A DNA stretch of 64,000 nucleotides from Burkholderia sp. E7m39 (GCA_001319865.1 BBSL01000119.1:1-64000); one strand, 5' to 3'; numbered from the stretch's first letter, positions 1 to 9,897 are shown. Numbers and translations are program-made. The notes: generated from the sequence alone by a model not told the origin.

Positions 1-752
1 GTTTCGAACTGACGCAAGCCGGCCACACGCTGTACGAATGCGGGCAGCGCATGCTCGAAGACCTGAGCACGGCGCAGGCCTCGATCGACAGCCTCGGGCA
101 GACCTTGAGCGGCCGCGTTCGCATCAGCGTGCCCACGGGCTTCGGCAGGATGTTTCTCGGCGGCAAGCTGCTGGAGTTCGCGCGCACGCATCCCGGCATC
201 ACGCTCACGGTGACGTTCAACAACCGGATCGAAGACCTGATCGCAGCCGAAGTCGACGTCGCTATCCGGATCACGGCGACGCCCCCGCTCGATTACGTGG
301 CGCGCAATATCTGCACGATCGACTGGAACCTGGTCGCGTCAGCTGACTATGTCGACAGGCACGGTCCGATTGAATGCCCGAGCGACCTCGAAAAGCAGAC
401 GCTGATCGCGTCGGCCTATCCTGGCCGTCGCGTCACGATGACGCTCACGCACCGTGAGGACGAGACGGACGTCCACGTGGTCACGATGCAGCCTGCGCTG
501 CAGTCATCGGACTATCCGTTTCTGACGGAAGCCGTGTGCCGGGGCATGGGCATCGGACTGTTGCCGGCCTATGTGCCGCATGCGCCGACCAGCTGCGAAC
601 TGCAGCGAGTCCTGCCGCAATTCCGTGTGGCGGGGATGCAGAACACCCTATATATCGTGACGCTGCCCAATCGCTATCCGTCGCCCGCGACGCAGGCGCT
701 GATCGACTATCTGCGGGCGGAAATCCTGTCGCTCGCCCAAACCTGGAGCTAG
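1..752 (+). CDS. LysR-family transcriptional regulator, 5' end outside window
   Basis: Reading in the frame that starts at base 3, the sequence is open from the window edge to a stop at 752. About 250 residues are visible. The first residues (FELTQAGHTLYECG) match the end of the LysR winged-helix/linker region. They are followed by the effector-binding domain, with the usual 'LSGRVRISVP' opening and a 'GMGIGLLPAYV' stretch near the C-terminus. The DNA-binding helix-turn-helix lies outside the window. The gene is on the same strand as the acyl-CoA catabolic operon that starts 157 bases downstream, so it may regulate it, but this is inferred only from position. Confidence 0.9.
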   Translation, partial: FELTQAGHTLYECGQRMLEDLSTAQASIDSLGQTLSGRVRISVPTGFGRMFLGGKLLEFARTHPGITLTVTFNNRIEDLIAAEVDVAIRITATPPLDYVARNICTIDWNLVASADYVDRHGPIECPSDLEKQTLIASAYPGRRVTMTLTHREDETDVHVVTMQPALQSSDYPFLTEAVCRGMGIGLLPAYVPHAPTSCELQRVLPQFRVAGMQNTLYIVTLPNRYPSPATQALIDYLRAEILSLAQTWS

Positions 753-823
753 ACCGGCATTCGCATCGACAGGCGGTTCATCCCGCCCCGTCATACCTCG
801 CGTCCAGTGTCAATTTTCAGTTA

Positions 824-877
824 ACAGTTCGTCAACTGTCAGTTGGATTGTCAATGCGTGCTGCGCATTTAACAATC
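824..877 (+). promoter_or_regulatory. Palindromic operator/promoter region of the acyl-CoA operon
   Basis: Several symmetric elements sit just before the operon. ACAGTT-N4-AACTGT spans 824-839. AATGCG-N5-CGCATT spans 853-869, nested in GATTGT...ACAATC (846-877). A possible promoter, TTGTCA (848-853), 17 bases, then AACAAT (871-876), overlaps the inner palindrome, so a bound regulator would cover the -35/-10 spacer. The symmetry is seen directly. The promoter call is weak because neither hexamer matches consensus fully. Confidence 0.45.
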
Positions 878-908
878 AGTCAACACAAAGTACATGGAGA
901 CGCGGGAT

Positions 909-3029
909 ATGACTTCCGGCCCGACAGGCCACGCGGTCAGGCGTGAGCTGCACAATCGCATTCTTGTCGTCACTGTCGACAATCCTCCCGTCAACGCGCT
1001 GGGCGTAGCGGTGCGATGCGCACTGAGCGACGCTATCGAAGCCGCCGAACAGGACGCTTCCGTCGACGCGGTGTTGCTGATCGGCGCCGGACGCAACTTC
1101 ATCGGCGGCGCGGATATCAAGGAGTTCGGCAAGCCGCCGTTGCCGCCGTCGCTGCCCGTCGTCTGCAACAGGATTGAAGCGTGTCGCAAGCCGGTTGTGA
1201 CGGCCATTCATGGCGCGGCGCTGGGCGGCGGGCTCGAGATCGCACTGGCCGCGCACTATCGCGTCGCTGTCGCCAACGCGAAGCTCGGCTTGCCGGAAGT
1301 CACGCTCGGCTTGCTGCCGGGGGCAGGCGGCACACAGCGCGCGCCGCGTCTCATCGGCGCAAAGGCAGCGCTCGACCTGATGTTGAGCGGCCGTCACGTG
1401 GGAGCGCGGGAGGCGCTAGCGCTCGGCCTCGTCGATCGAGTGGGCGAAACGGATGACGTGCTGAATGAGGGCCTTGCCTACGTCCAGGCATTGCTCGATG
1501 CGAAGGCGCCCGTGCGCCGCACTCGCGAGGCGGACGGACTCGCGGACCGCATGGCCAGCCGGGCCGCCATCGAAGCCGCGCGCGCCGAAACATCGAAGAA
1601 CGCGCGCGGTCTGTTCTCGCCGCTCAAGATCGTCGATGCGGTGCAGGCCGCGCTCGAACTGCCTTTCGACGATGGTCTGCGTCACGAGCGCCAATTGTTT
1701 CTGCAGTGTCTGGACAGCCCGCAGCGGGCCGGCTTGATTCACGCGTTCTTCGCCGAACGCGAGGTGCTCAAGGCGCCCGAGACGCGTCATGCGAAAGCGC
1801 GTGCCGTGACGAGCGTCGGCGTGATCGGCGGCGGCACGATGGGCGCGGGCATTGCCGTTGCACTGCTCGATGCGGGTCTGCCCGTGACGATGATCGAACG
1901 CGACGACGCATCGCTTGCACGCGGCCGCGCCCACATCGAAAAGGTCTATGACGGGCTGGTAGCGAAAGGGCGCATGACATCCGAGGCGAAAGCGGCCGTA
2001 CTGACGCGCTGGAACGGCAGCACGTCGTACGATGCGCTCGCTTCAGCCGATCTCGTGATCGAAGCCGTCTTCGAGGACATGACCGTCAAGCAGGCCGTAT
2101 TCGCCGAACTCGACCGCGTGTGCAAGCGAGGCGCCGTGCTCGCCACCAACACGTCGTATCTCGACATCGACGCGATCGCGGCCAGCGTCTCGCGTCCCGG
2201 CGATGTGATCGGCCTGCACTTCTTTTCCCCCGCGAACATCATGAAGCTGCTCGAAGTCGTGGTGCCTGCGCAGGTCAGCGCGGACGTGGTCGCCACCGCG
2301 TTCGAGCTGGCCAAGAAGCTGCGCAAGGTGCCCGTGCGGGCGGGCGTGTGCGACGGCTTCATTGGCAACCGCGTGCTGGCGATCTATCGCGCGGCGGCCG
2401 ATCACATGATGGAAGATGGCGCATCGCCGTATCAGATCGACCGCGCGGTTCGCGAGTTCGGCTTTCCGATGGGGCCGTTCCAGGTGTCGGACCTCGCGGG
2501 CGGCGATATCGGCTGGGCCACGCGCAAGCGCCGGGCCGCGACGCGCGATCCGAACGCGCGCTACGTGCAGATCGCCGACCGCATCTGCGAGCGCGGCTGG
2601 TTCGGCCAGAAGACGGGGCGCGGCTACTACCTGTATCCCGACGGCGCGCGCACCGGCACGCCCGATCCCGAAGTCGAGGCGCTCATCGATGCCGAGCGCG
2701 AGCGCGCGAACATCACGCCCCGGGCGTTCTCCGACGAAGAAATCATGCGCCGCTACATGGCCGCCATGATCAACGAAGGCGCGAACGTCGTGCATCAGGG
2801 CATTGCGCTGCGCCCGCTCGATGTGGACGTGACGTTCCTCTACGGCTACGGCTTTCCGCGCCATCGCGGCGGCCCGATGAAGTACGCCGACAGCGTCGGT
2901 CTTGTGAATGTGCTCGCCGACATCCGCGCGTTCGCGAAAGAAGACCCCGTGTTCTGGAAGCCGTCGCCGCTGATCGTCGAACTCGTCGAGCGCGGCGCCA
3001 CGCTCGCGAGCCTCAATCATTCGGCCTGA
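909..3029 (+). CDS. Fused enoyl-CoA hydratase / 3-hydroxyacyl-CoA dehydrogenase (FadB/FadJ/PimF type)
   Basis: A roughly 706-residue multifunctional beta-oxidation enzyme that hydrates trans-2-enoyl-CoA and oxidises the resulting 3-hydroxyacyl-CoA with NAD. The N-terminal crotonase domain (residues about 10-190) has the oxyanion-hole segments '[11 protein letters not shown]' and '[13 protein letters not shown]', and the 'LPGAGGT' motif. The dehydrogenase part begins with the Rossmann motif '[13 protein letters not shown]', contains '[15 protein letters not shown]', and ends with the C-terminal helical domain carrying '[10 protein letters not shown]'. I prefer the ATG at 909 over the in-frame ATG at 894, because GGAGA (896-900) sits 8 bases before it. 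It is the first gene of the operon. In the pim operon of Rhodopseudomonas palustris the fused enzyme is PimF. The substrate here is not proven. Confidence 0.93.
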   Translation: MTSGPTGHAVRRELHNRILVVTVDNPPVNALGVAVRCALSDAIEAAEQDASVDAVLLIGAGRNFIGGADIKEFGKPPLPPSLPVVCNRIEACRKPVVTAIHGAALGGGLEIALAAHYRVAVANAKLGLPEVTLGLLPGAGGTQRAPRLIGAKAALDLMLSGRHVGAREALALGLVDRVGETDDVLNEGLAYVQALLDAKAPVRRTREADGLADRMASRAAIEAARAETSKNARGLFSPLKIVDAVQAALELPFDDGLRHERQLFLQCLDSPQRAGLIHAFFAEREVLKAPETRHAKARAVTSVGVIGGGTMGAGIAVALLDAGLPVTMIERDDASLARGRAHIEKVYDGLVAKGRMTSEAKAAVLTRWNGSTSYDALASADLVIEAVFEDMTVKQAVFAELDRVCKRGAVLATNTSYLDIDAIAASVSRPGDVIGLHFFSPANIMKLLEVVVPAQVSADVVATAFELAKKLRKVPVRAGVCDGFIGNRVLAIYRAAADHMMEDGASPYQIDRAVREFGFPMGPFQVSDLAGGDIGWATRKRRAATRDPNARYVQIADRICERGWFGQKTGRGYYLYPDGARTGTPDPEVEALIDAERERANITPRAFSDEEIMRRYMAAMINEGANVVHQGIALRPLDVDVTFLYGYGFPRHRGGPMKYADSVGLVNVLADIRAFAKEDPVFWKPSPLIVELVERGATLASLNHSA

Positions 3030-3075
3030 TCCCGTCAGGCCGCTCCACATCCATTCCGGTTTCAGGATTCGAACC

Positions 3076-4257
3076 ATGCGAGAAGCTGTCATTGTTTCCA
3101 CCGCGCGCACGCCGCTGACCAAGTCGCATCGCGGCGAATTCAACATCACGCCGGGTCCCACGCTCGCGTCGTTCGCGGTGCGCGCTGCCGTCGAACGCGC
3201 GGGCGTCGACCCGGAACTGATCGAGGATGCCATTCTCGGCTGTGGTTATCCCGAAGGCATCATGGGCCGTAACGTCGCGCGTCAGACGGTGATTCGCGCG
3301 GGCTTGCCGCTGTCGATCGCGGGCACCACGATCAACCGTTTCTGCGCGTCCGGCCTGCAGGCCATCGCGCTGGCGGCGGGGCGCATTGTCGTCGACGGCG
3401 CGCCCGCCATCATCGCGGGCGGGGTCGAAAGCATCTCCGGCATCCGCACGCGCGAAGACGGCGAGACTGGGCTCGACCCATGGATCGTCGAGCACAAGCC
3501 CGAGCTGTATATGGCGATGATCGATACGGGCGACATCGTTGCGAAGCGCTACGGCATCAGCCGCGAAGCGCAGGATCGTTTCTCGGCGGAAAGCCAGCGG
3601 CGCACGGCCGAAGCGCAGCTCGCCGGCCGCTACGCCGACGAGATCGTGCCCGTCACGACCACGATGGCCGTCACCGACAAGGAGACGGGCACCGTCAGTC
3701 AGCGCGAGGTCACGGTATCGGCCGACACCTGCAACCGGCCCGGCACCACGTTCGAGGCGCTCGCGAAGCTCGCGCCCGTCAAGGGGGCCGACCGGTCTGT
3801 CACGGCAGGCAACTCGTCGCAGCTTTCCGACGGTGCGTCGGCGTGCGTGTTGATGGATGCGAAAGCCGCCGAGCGGGCCAATCTCGCTCCCCTGGGCGCG
3901 TTTCGCGGCTTTGCCGTCGCCGGCTGCGAGCCAGACGAAATGGGCATCGGCCCGGTGCTCGCCGTGCCGAAGCTGCTTGCTCGCCACGGCCTCACGGTCG
4001 ACGACATCGGCCTGTGGGAACTCAACGAAGCCTTCGCATCGCAGGCGCTGTACTGCCAGCAGCGCCTCGAAATTCCCGCCGAGCGGCTCAACGTCGACGG
4101 CGGCGCGATCTCGATCGGCCATCCGTTCGGCATGACGGGCGCGCGTCTCGCGGGGCATGTCCTGATCGAGGGCCGGCGGCGCGGCGTCAAGTACGCGGTC
4201 GTCACGATGTGCATTGCCGGCGGCATGGGCGCCGCTGGCCTCTTCGAAATCTACTGA
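3076..4257 (+). CDS. Acetyl-CoA acyltransferase (thiolase)
   Basis: A 393-residue degradative thiolase that cleaves 3-oxoacyl-CoA with CoA to acetyl-CoA and a shortened acyl-CoA. The active-site cysteine lies in 'NRFCASGLQ', '[10 protein letters not shown]' is the NEAF block, '[16 protein letters not shown]' holds the catalytic His, and the second Cys is in '[15 protein letters not shown]'. Length and motif order are normal for the family. It lies 46 bases after the hydratase/dehydrogenase gene and 13 bases before the first acyl-CoA dehydrogenase, so it is inside the operon and would carry out the last step of each beta-oxidation turn. It is probably the PimB equivalent. Chain-length preference cannot be read from the sequence. 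Confidence 0.95.
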   Translation: MREAVIVSTARTPLTKSHRGEFNITPGPTLASFAVRAAVERAGVDPELIEDAILGCGYPEGIMGRNVARQTVIRAGLPLSIAGTTINRFCASGLQAIALAAGRIVVDGAPAIIAGGVESISGIRTREDGETGLDPWIVEHKPELYMAMIDTGDIVAKRYGISREAQDRFSAESQRRTAEAQLAGRYADEIVPVTTTMAVTDKETGTVSQREVTVSADTCNRPGTTFEALAKLAPVKGADRSVTAGNSSQLSDGASACVLMDAKAAERANLAPLGAFRGFAVAGCEPDEMGIGPVLAVPKLLARHGLTVDDIGLWELNEAFASQALYCQQRLEIPAERLNVDGGAISIGHPFGMTGARLAGHVLIEGRRRGVKYAVVTMCIAGGMGAAGLFEIY

Positions 4258-4270
4258 GAGAAACAAGATC

Positions 4271-5479
4271 ATGGATCTGAACTTCACCCCCGAAGAGGAG
4301 GCCTTTCGCGAGCGCGTCGTGCGCTTTCTGAAGGATAAGCTGCCGTCGAGGCTTTCGGACAAGGTCCGCAACGGCTTGCATCTCACGCGCGCCGACATGG
4401 CGCAGTGGCATGCCATCCTGAACGAACAGGGCTGGCTCGCGAACCACTGGCCCGAGCAATACGGCGGCCCCGGCTGGAACGCCGTGCAGAAGTTCATCTT
4501 CGAGAACGAGTGCGCGCTGGCGGGCGCCCCGCGCATCGTGCCGTTCGGCGTGAACATGCTCGGCCCCGTGCTCATCAAATACGGCAGCGAAGCGCAGAAG
4601 CGCCACTGGCTGCCTCGCATTCTCGATGGCTCCGACTGGTGGTGCCAGGGCTATTCGGAGCCGGGCTCGGGTTCCGATCTCGCGTCGGTGAAGACGAGCG
4701 CCGTGCGCGGTATCGATGACGAAGGCGAGCACTACATCGTCAATGGCCAGAAGACGTGGACCACGCTCGGCCAGCACGCGAACATGATCTTCTGTCTCGT
4801 GCGCACGGCAACGGACGTGCGCAAGCAGGAGGGCATCAGCTTCCTGCTCGTCGACATGAATTCGCCGGGCGTCGAAGTGCGTCCGATCATCACGCTCGAA
4901 GGCGATCACGAGATCAACGAAGTGTTCTTCACCGACGTGCGCGTGCCCGTCGCCAATCTCGTCGGCGAAGAGAACAAGGGCTGGACGGTCGCCAAATATC
5001 TGCTGACCTACGAGCGCACCAATATCGCGGGTGTCGGCTTCTCGGTCGCCGCGCTGGCGCGCCTGCGCCGCGCGGCACAGAAGGTGACGCGCAACGGCCG
5101 CCCGCTCGCCGACGATCCCCTCTTTGCGGCGCGCCTCGCTCGCGTCGAAATCGACCTCGAGAACATGAAGACGACCAATCTGCGCGTGATCGCCGCGGTT
5201 GCGGGCGGCGGCGTGCCGGGCGCGGAAAGCTCGATGCTGAAGATTCGCGGCACCGAGATTCGTCAGGAGCTGTCGTCGCTGATGCGTCGTGCGATGGGTC
5301 CGTATGCGCAACCGTTCATCGAGGAAGCGCTGCACGAGGGCTACGACGACGCAAGCGTCGGCCCCGATGAAGCTGCAAGCGCGGCCGCGCTGTACTTCAA
5401 CAACCGCAAGCTGTCGATCTTCGGCGGCTCCAACGAAATCCAGAAGAACATCATCTCGAAGATGATCCTGGGACTGTAA
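4271..5479 (+). CDS. pimC: Acyl-CoA dehydrogenase, pimeloyl-CoA dehydrogenase large-subunit type
   Basis: A 402-residue FAD-dependent acyl-CoA dehydrogenase. The start at 4271 (MDLNFTPEEE) matches the typical family N-terminus; the open frame runs further upstream without support. Characteristic segments are 'GYSEPGSGSDLAS' (substrate/FAD loop), 'NGQKTWTT', and the C-terminal 'FGGSNEIQKNIISKMILGL'. The sequence closely resembles proteins I know as the large subunit of pimeloyl-CoA dehydrogenase. The next gene is the matching small-subunit type, 10 bases downstream, so the two probably form a heteromeric enzyme introducing the 2,3 double bond. A substrate other than pimeloyl-CoA, such as another dicarboxylyl-CoA or a cyclic acyl-CoA, remains possible. 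Confidence 0.9.
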   Translation: MDLNFTPEEEAFRERVVRFLKDKLPSRLSDKVRNGLHLTRADMAQWHAILNEQGWLANHWPEQYGGPGWNAVQKFIFENECALAGAPRIVPFGVNMLGPVLIKYGSEAQKRHWLPRILDGSDWWCQGYSEPGSGSDLASVKTSAVRGIDDEGEHYIVNGQKTWTTLGQHANMIFCLVRTATDVRKQEGISFLLVDMNSPGVEVRPIITLEGDHEINEVFFTDVRVPVANLVGEENKGWTVAKYLLTYERTNIAGVGFSVAALARLRRAAQKVTRNGRPLADDPLFAARLARVEIDLENMKTTNLRVIAAVAGGGVPGAESSMLKIRGTEIRQELSSLMRRAMGPYAQPFIEEALHEGYDDASVGPDEAASAAALYFNNRKLSIFGGSNEIQKNIISKMILGL

Positions 5480-5489
5480 GAGGATCGCG

Positions 5490-6620
5490 ATGAATTTCCA
5501 GCATACCGAAGACCGCCGCATGCTGGCGGATACGCTGAACCGCTTTGTGAGCGAGCAGTACGGCTTCGCGACACGCGATGCGCTGGCGCGCAGCGACTCT
5601 GGCTTCAGCCGCGAGATGTGGGTGCGCTTCGCGGAACTGGGCGTCGTCGGCGCGCTTTTCGACGAGGCCGATGGCGGCTTCGGCGGACAGGGCTTCGACA
5701 TCGCCGTCGTGTTCGAGAGCCTCGGGCGCGGCCTCGTGGTCGAACCTTTTCTCGGCGCGCTGATGGCGGGGCGCGCGCTGGCGCAGTCGGGCAGCGGCGC
5801 GCAGCGCGCCCTCATCGCAAGCCTGATCGAAGGCCACGCCGTCGCCGCGCTGGCCCACGACGAGCCCGGCTCGCACTACGAACTCGCGAACGTGTCGACG
5901 CGCGCAGCGCGCAGCTCGAATGGCTGGATGCTGACGGGCAAGAAGGCCGTCGTGCAGCAGGGCGCCGAAGCCGACTTCTTCATCGTCCCGGCGCGCACGA
6001 GCGGCGCAGCCGATGCCGAAGAAGGCATCTCGCTGTTCGTCGTTCCGCGCGAAACGGCGGGTGTCGCGCTGCGGGGCTACGGGAAGATCGACGGCGGGCG
6101 CGCCGCGGAAATCTGCCTGAACGAAGTGTGTCTTCCCGACACTGCATTGCTCGGCGACCGCGACGCGGGATTCGCCACGCTCGAACACTGCATCGGCGCG
6201 GGCGTGCTCGCGTTGTGCGCGGAGGCGCTGGGCGCGATGGAAGTGGCGAAGGAGCACACGCTGGAGTACCTGCGCACGCGCAAGCAGTTCGGTGTGGCGA
6301 TCGGCAGCTTCCAGGCATTGCAGCATCGGATGGCCGATCTGCTGCTGGAGATCGAGCAGGCGCGCTCGGCTGTCATCAACGCGGCTGCCGCATTCGGCGC
6401 GGGCCGCATCGAACGCGAACGCGCGCTGTCGGCGGCGAAGCACACGATCGGGCGCGTGGGCGCGCAAGTCGCGCAGGCGTGCATCCAGCTGCACGGCGGC
6501 ATCGGCATGACGTGGGAATTGCCGCTCGCGCATTACGCGAAGCGCCTCGTGATGATCGACCATCAACTCGGCGACGAAGATCACCATCTCGAACGCTATA
6601 TCACTCTGGGCAGGAGCTAA
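5490..6620 (+). CDS. pimD: Acyl-CoA dehydrogenase, pimeloyl-CoA dehydrogenase small-subunit type
   Basis: A 376-residue acyl-CoA dehydrogenase-fold protein, more divergent than its partner. It has the N-terminal helical domain (residues 1-120, with 'GFGGQGFDIAVVFE'), a middle beta domain ('GWMLTGKKAVVQQG') and the C-terminal helical domain ('LRTRKQFGVAIGSFQALQH' and 'LHGGIGMTWELPLAHYAKR'). The strong FGGSNEI-type C-terminus of the large subunit is absent, as is usual for the small-subunit group. A ribosome binding site AGAGG precedes the ATG. Its position directly after the large-subunit gene supports a two-subunit dehydrogenase. Paired, divergent acyl-CoA dehydrogenases are also known from steroid catabolism, where they form mixed tetramers. 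Confidence 0.88.
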   Translation: MNFQHTEDRRMLADTLNRFVSEQYGFATRDALARSDSGFSREMWVRFAELGVVGALFDEADGGFGGQGFDIAVVFESLGRGLVVEPFLGALMAGRALAQSGSGAQRALIASLIEGHAVAALAHDEPGSHYELANVSTRAARSSNGWMLTGKKAVVQQGAEADFFIVPARTSGAADAEEGISLFVVPRETAGVALRGYGKIDGGRAAEICLNEVCLPDTALLGDRDAGFATLEHCIGAGVLALCAEALGAMEVAKEHTLEYLRTRKQFGVAIGSFQALQHRMADLLLEIEQARSAVINAAAAFGAGRIERERALSAAKHTIGRVGAQVAQACIQLHGGIGMTWELPLAHYAKRLVMIDHQLGDEDHHLERYITLGRS

Positions 6621-6624
6621 GACT

Positions 6625-7437
6625 GTGAACGAACCCATTCTTTCGCGCCGCGAAGGCGCGGCGCAGGTGCTGTCTTTCAACAATCCGGCTGCGCGCAATG
6701 CGCTCACGGCCGAGGTCTACACGGCGCTTCCGGCAGCCATCGAAGCGGCGCAAAACGATCGGGAAGTCGGCGCGATCGTGCTGACGGGCGTAGGCGGCGC
6801 GTTCTGCGCGGGCGGCGACCTGAAACGGCTCGCGCAACGGCGCGTGGCGACGCCGCTCGAGCGGCGCGCGGGCATCGAGAATCTGCACGACATGATTCGC
6901 TCGCTGCGCGACTGCGGCAAGCCCGTGATCGCGGCAGTCGAAGGCGCGGCGGCGGGCGCAGGGCTGTCGATTGCGCTCGCGTGCGACATGCTGGTGACCG
7001 CCCGCAACGCGTCGTTCTCCGTGGCCTACGTGAAGGTCGGCTTGTCGCCCGATGGCGGCGCGACGGCATTCCTGTCCGGTGTCCTCTCGCGTCAGCTGAT
7101 GACCGAGTTGTGTCTGACGGGGCGGCCTGTCACGGGCGAACGCATGCATGCGCTAGGCGTCGCGAACCGGCTTGCCGAGCCGGGCAGCGCACTGTCGGAA
7201 GCCTTGGCGCTCGCGCAATCGCTCGCGACGGGGCCCGAGCGCGCGATCGCACGCATCAAGAGTCTGTGCCGCCAGGCAGGCGGAAACACGGTCGACGCGC
7301 AACTCGACCTCGAAGCCGACTACATGGCGCAATCGCTCGGTGACGATGAATCCGCCGAAGGCATCAACGCCTTCTTCGACAAACGCGCCGCTGATTTCTC
7401 CGCGTTGCGCCGCGCGTCCCAAGTCAGTTCTCACTAG
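6625..7437 (+). CDS. Enoyl-CoA hydratase/isomerase family protein
   Basis: A 270-residue crotonase-fold protein. It starts at a GTG (6625). AGGAG lies at 6612-6616, inside the end of the preceding gene and 8 bases before the start, which supports this choice and suggests translational coupling. The oxyanion-hole segments are 'GAFCAGGDLKRLA' and 'GAAAGAGLSIALACDMLV', followed by 'KVGLSPDGGATAFL'. The Glu at the usual first catalytic position is not obvious, so isomerase or another crotonase activity is possible. It is the second crotonase domain in this operon beside the fused enzyme, which suggests a substrate with an unusual double bond or ring that needs a dedicated enzyme. Confidence 0.88.
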   Translation: MNEPILSRREGAAQVLSFNNPAARNALTAEVYTALPAAIEAAQNDREVGAIVLTGVGGAFCAGGDLKRLAQRRVATPLERRAGIENLHDMIRSLRDCGKPVIAAVEGAAAGAGLSIALACDMLVTARNASFSVAYVKVGLSPDGGATAFLSGVLSRQLMTELCLTGRPVTGERMHALGVANRLAEPGSALSEALALAQSLATGPERAIARIKSLCRQAGGNTVDAQLDLEADYMAQSLGDDESAEGINAFFDKRAADFSALRRASQVSSH

Positions 7438-7477
7438 ACGCGGCGCGCGTGTTCTCCTCTGTCATTGCGGATCTGTC

Positions 7478-8686
7478 ATGTCGAACCTGAACTCTTCACT
7501 GCCGCTTGCCGGCGTTCGCATTCTCGATTTATCCCGCGTGCTGGCGGGACCGTGGTGCGCGATGGTGCTCGGCGACCTTGGTGCGGAAGTCATCAAGGTC
7601 GAGCATCCGAAGCGCGGCGACGACACGCGCGACTGGGGCATACGCGTCGGCACGACCGAAACGGCCTATTTCAATAGCGTGAACCGCAACAAGCGTTCGG
7701 TGTGTCTCGATCTGCAAACGGAAGAAGGTCAGCAGATCGCGAGAGACCTCGCGCGGCAGTGCGACGTCGTGATCCAGAACTTCAAGTTCGGCGGCGCGGA
7801 GAAGCTCGGTCTCGGTTACGAGCAGCTCAAGGAAGGGCGCGAGGACCTGATCTACTGTTCGATCTCCGGCTACGACCGGCGCGGGCCCGAGGCGGCGCGT
7901 CCCGGCTACGACGTGGTGCTGCAGGGCGAAGCGGGGCTGATGGCGCTCAACGGCAACGCCGATCAGCCGCCGCTGAAGTTCGGCGTGGCGGCGGTCGATC
8001 TGTTCACGGGGATGTACTCGGCGCAGGCCGTGCTCGCCGCGCTGTTCGAGCGTCAAAGGACGGGCAAGGGGCGTCATGTCGAAATGGCGCTGTTCGATTG
8101 CGGCCTGATGATCACGTCGTACTACGGGCTGGAGTCGATGCTGATGGGCGAAGACCCGCCGCGCTACGGCAATTCGCATCCTTCTATCGTGCCGTACGGC
8201 GTGTTCGATGCGCTGGACGGCCCGCTCGTCATCGCGGTCGGCAACAACGGCCAGTACGAGCGCTTTTGCCGCGATGTGATCGAACGGGCAGATCTGTTCG
8301 ACGACGACCGCTATCGCACGAACCTCGTGCGGGCGGCGAATCGCGAAACGCTCGTGCCCGAACTCAAGCGCGAGATTGCCAGCAGACCGCGCGCGCTGCT
8401 TCTCGAACGTCTGACGCGCGCGGGGATTCCGTGCGGCGAAGTGCTCGGCCTGCATCAGGCGCTCACCTCGACGCGCGCGTCGCAAGGCGGATTGCTGACG
8501 ACCTTCGAGCATCCCGAGGCGGGCAGCACGCACCTGCTTGCGCCACCGTATCGCTTCGACGGCGCGCGGCTTCCGGTGCGCAGCGCCCCGCCGCGACTCG
8601 GCGAAGGCACGAGCGAAGTGCTCCAGTCGCTGCTCGGGCTGTCCGCCGAACGGCTTTCGCAACTCAAGGCAGAGGGCGTCGTATGA
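7478..8686 (+). CDS. CaiB/BaiF (type III) CoA-transferase
   Basis: A 402-residue family III CoA-transferase that moves CoA between carboxylic acids. The start at 7478 gives the usual N-terminus ending in 'LPLAGVRILDLSRVLAGP'. 'LGADVIKVE'-type (here LGAEVIKVEHP) and 'NRNKRSVCLDL' blocks follow, and 'HVEMALFDCGL' carries the predicted nucleophilic Asp. Its stop overlaps the ATG at 8683 of an upstream extension of the next gene. In the operon it probably activates the growth substrate, taking the place of the acid-CoA ligase (PimA) found in the classical pim operon. CoA donor and acceptor are unknown. Confidence 0.92.
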   Translation: MSNLNSSLPLAGVRILDLSRVLAGPWCAMVLGDLGAEVIKVEHPKRGDDTRDWGIRVGTTETAYFNSVNRNKRSVCLDLQTEEGQQIARDLARQCDVVIQNFKFGGAEKLGLGYEQLKEGREDLIYCSISGYDRRGPEAARPGYDVVLQGEAGLMALNGNADQPPLKFGVAAVDLFTGMYSAQAVLAALFERQRTGKGRHVEMALFDCGLMITSYYGLESMLMGEDPPRYGNSHPSIVPYGVFDALDGPLVIAVGNNGQYERFCRDVIERADLFDDDRYRTNLVRAANRETLVPELKREIASRPRALLLERLTRAGIPCGEVLGLHQALTSTRASQGGLLTTFEHPEAGSTHLLAPPYRFDGARLPVRSAPPRLGEGTSEVLQSLLGLSAERLSQLKAEGVV

Positions 8687-8721
8687 CGCTGGATCGCGTG
8701 TTATTGCACAAGGACTATTCA

Positions 8722-9708
8722 ATGAGCCAGACTGCTTTTTCCAACGCCGTGACTGAACTGTTCGGCACGCGGCTGCCCATCGTCGCGGGTGGCCTGATGT
8801 GGCTCGCCGATGCCGACTATGTCGCGGCCGCCTCGCGTGCGGGGATCATCGGCTTCATCACGGCGGCGAGCTTTCCGGAGCCGCAGGCGCTGCGCGCCGA
8901 GATCCGCCGCTGCCGCGAACTGTGCGAGGGCGGCCCGTTCGGCGTCAACGTGTCGATGCTGCCGAAGCTCGTGCCGGGCGAGAAAACGCGCGAAGTGTTC
9001 GAGCTGATCGTCGAAGAGGGCGTGGCATGCGTCGAAACTTCGGGACGCAATCCCGAGGAATTCATGCCGCTGCTCAAAGAAGCTGGTGTGAAAGTGCTCC
9101 ACAAGGTGCCTGCGGTTCGGTTCGCGGTCAAGGCGGCTGCCGTGGGCGTCGATGCCGTCGCGATCGTCGGCGCGGAGTGCGGCGGTCATCCCGGACTCGA
9201 CATGGTGGGCTCGTTCGTGAACGCCGCATGGGCCGAGAGCCAGCTCGACATTCCCTATCTGATCGGCGGCGGCATCGGTCGCGGCTCGCAGCTTGCGGCA
9301 GTGCTCGCGATGGGCGCTTCGGGCGTGGTGGTCGGCACGCGCTTCGCCGTGGCCGAGGAAATCTGGGCACACGACGACTACAAGCGCCGGCTGGTGGAAG
9401 CCGGACCGACCGATACGGATCTATGCATGCAGTCGGTGCGTAACACCGTGCGGACGCTGCGCAACGAGACGACGGCCGCGGTGAAGACGCTCGAGGCGCA
9501 GAACCCGGACATTACCATTGCCGACCTGATGCCGATGGTCGCGGGCAAGATCGGCCGCGACGCTTACGTGACGGGCGACTGGTCGAAGGGACTGCTCTCT
9601 GCGGGACAATCGCTTGCCTTCATCGACAGAATAGAACCGCTTGCTGATATCGTGCTGCGGTTCGAGCACGACATGCGCGAGGCGATGGGGCGGCTGGCGA
9701 GCCACTGA
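8722..9708 (+). CDS. Nitronate monooxygenase / 2-nitropropane dioxygenase family flavoprotein
   Basis: A 328-residue FMN-binding TIM-barrel protein. AAGGA (8710-8714), 7 bases before the ATG at 8722, supports this start over the in-frame ATG at 8683 that overlaps the previous stop. Motifs are 'LPIVAGGLMWLAD' at the N-terminus, 'GAECGGHPG' with the catalytic-type His, and 'PYLIGGGIGRGSQLAAVLAMGASGVVVGTRF' near the FMN phosphate site (quoted in pieces of the conserved loop). Family members oxidise alkyl nitronates, but many homologues linked to acyl-CoA operons have no proven nitronate role. In this context it may act as an enoyl reductase or detoxifying flavoenzyme. It ends the operon. Confidence 0.88.
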   Translation: MSQTAFSNAVTELFGTRLPIVAGGLMWLADADYVAAASRAGIIGFITAASFPEPQALRAEIRRCRELCEGGPFGVNVSMLPKLVPGEKTREVFELIVEEGVACVETSGRNPEEFMPLLKEAGVKVLHKVPAVRFAVKAAAVGVDAVAIVGAECGGHPGLDMVGSFVNAAWAESQLDIPYLIGGGIGRGSQLAAVLAMGASGVVVGTRFAVAEEIWAHDDYKRRLVEAGPTDTDLCMQSVRNTVRTLRNETTAAVKTLEAQNPDITIADLMPMVAGKIGRDAYVTGDWSKGLLSAGQSLAFIDRIEPLADIVLRFEHDMREAMGRLASH

Positions 9709-9897
9709 TACCATCGTAACGGGCGCACCCCGCCGGCGCCAGATCGATGCTGAGCGTCGAGCGGCGCAACGGTTGTGTACCGGCCACGCTTGAGCGTCGT
9801 GAGCGGATGCCTGCAATTAGAAAGCGTGACATCAAGGTGCGGCGCCACGGCGCAACGCCCCGCGGTTATCGAGACACATAATGACAGGAGAGAGACG

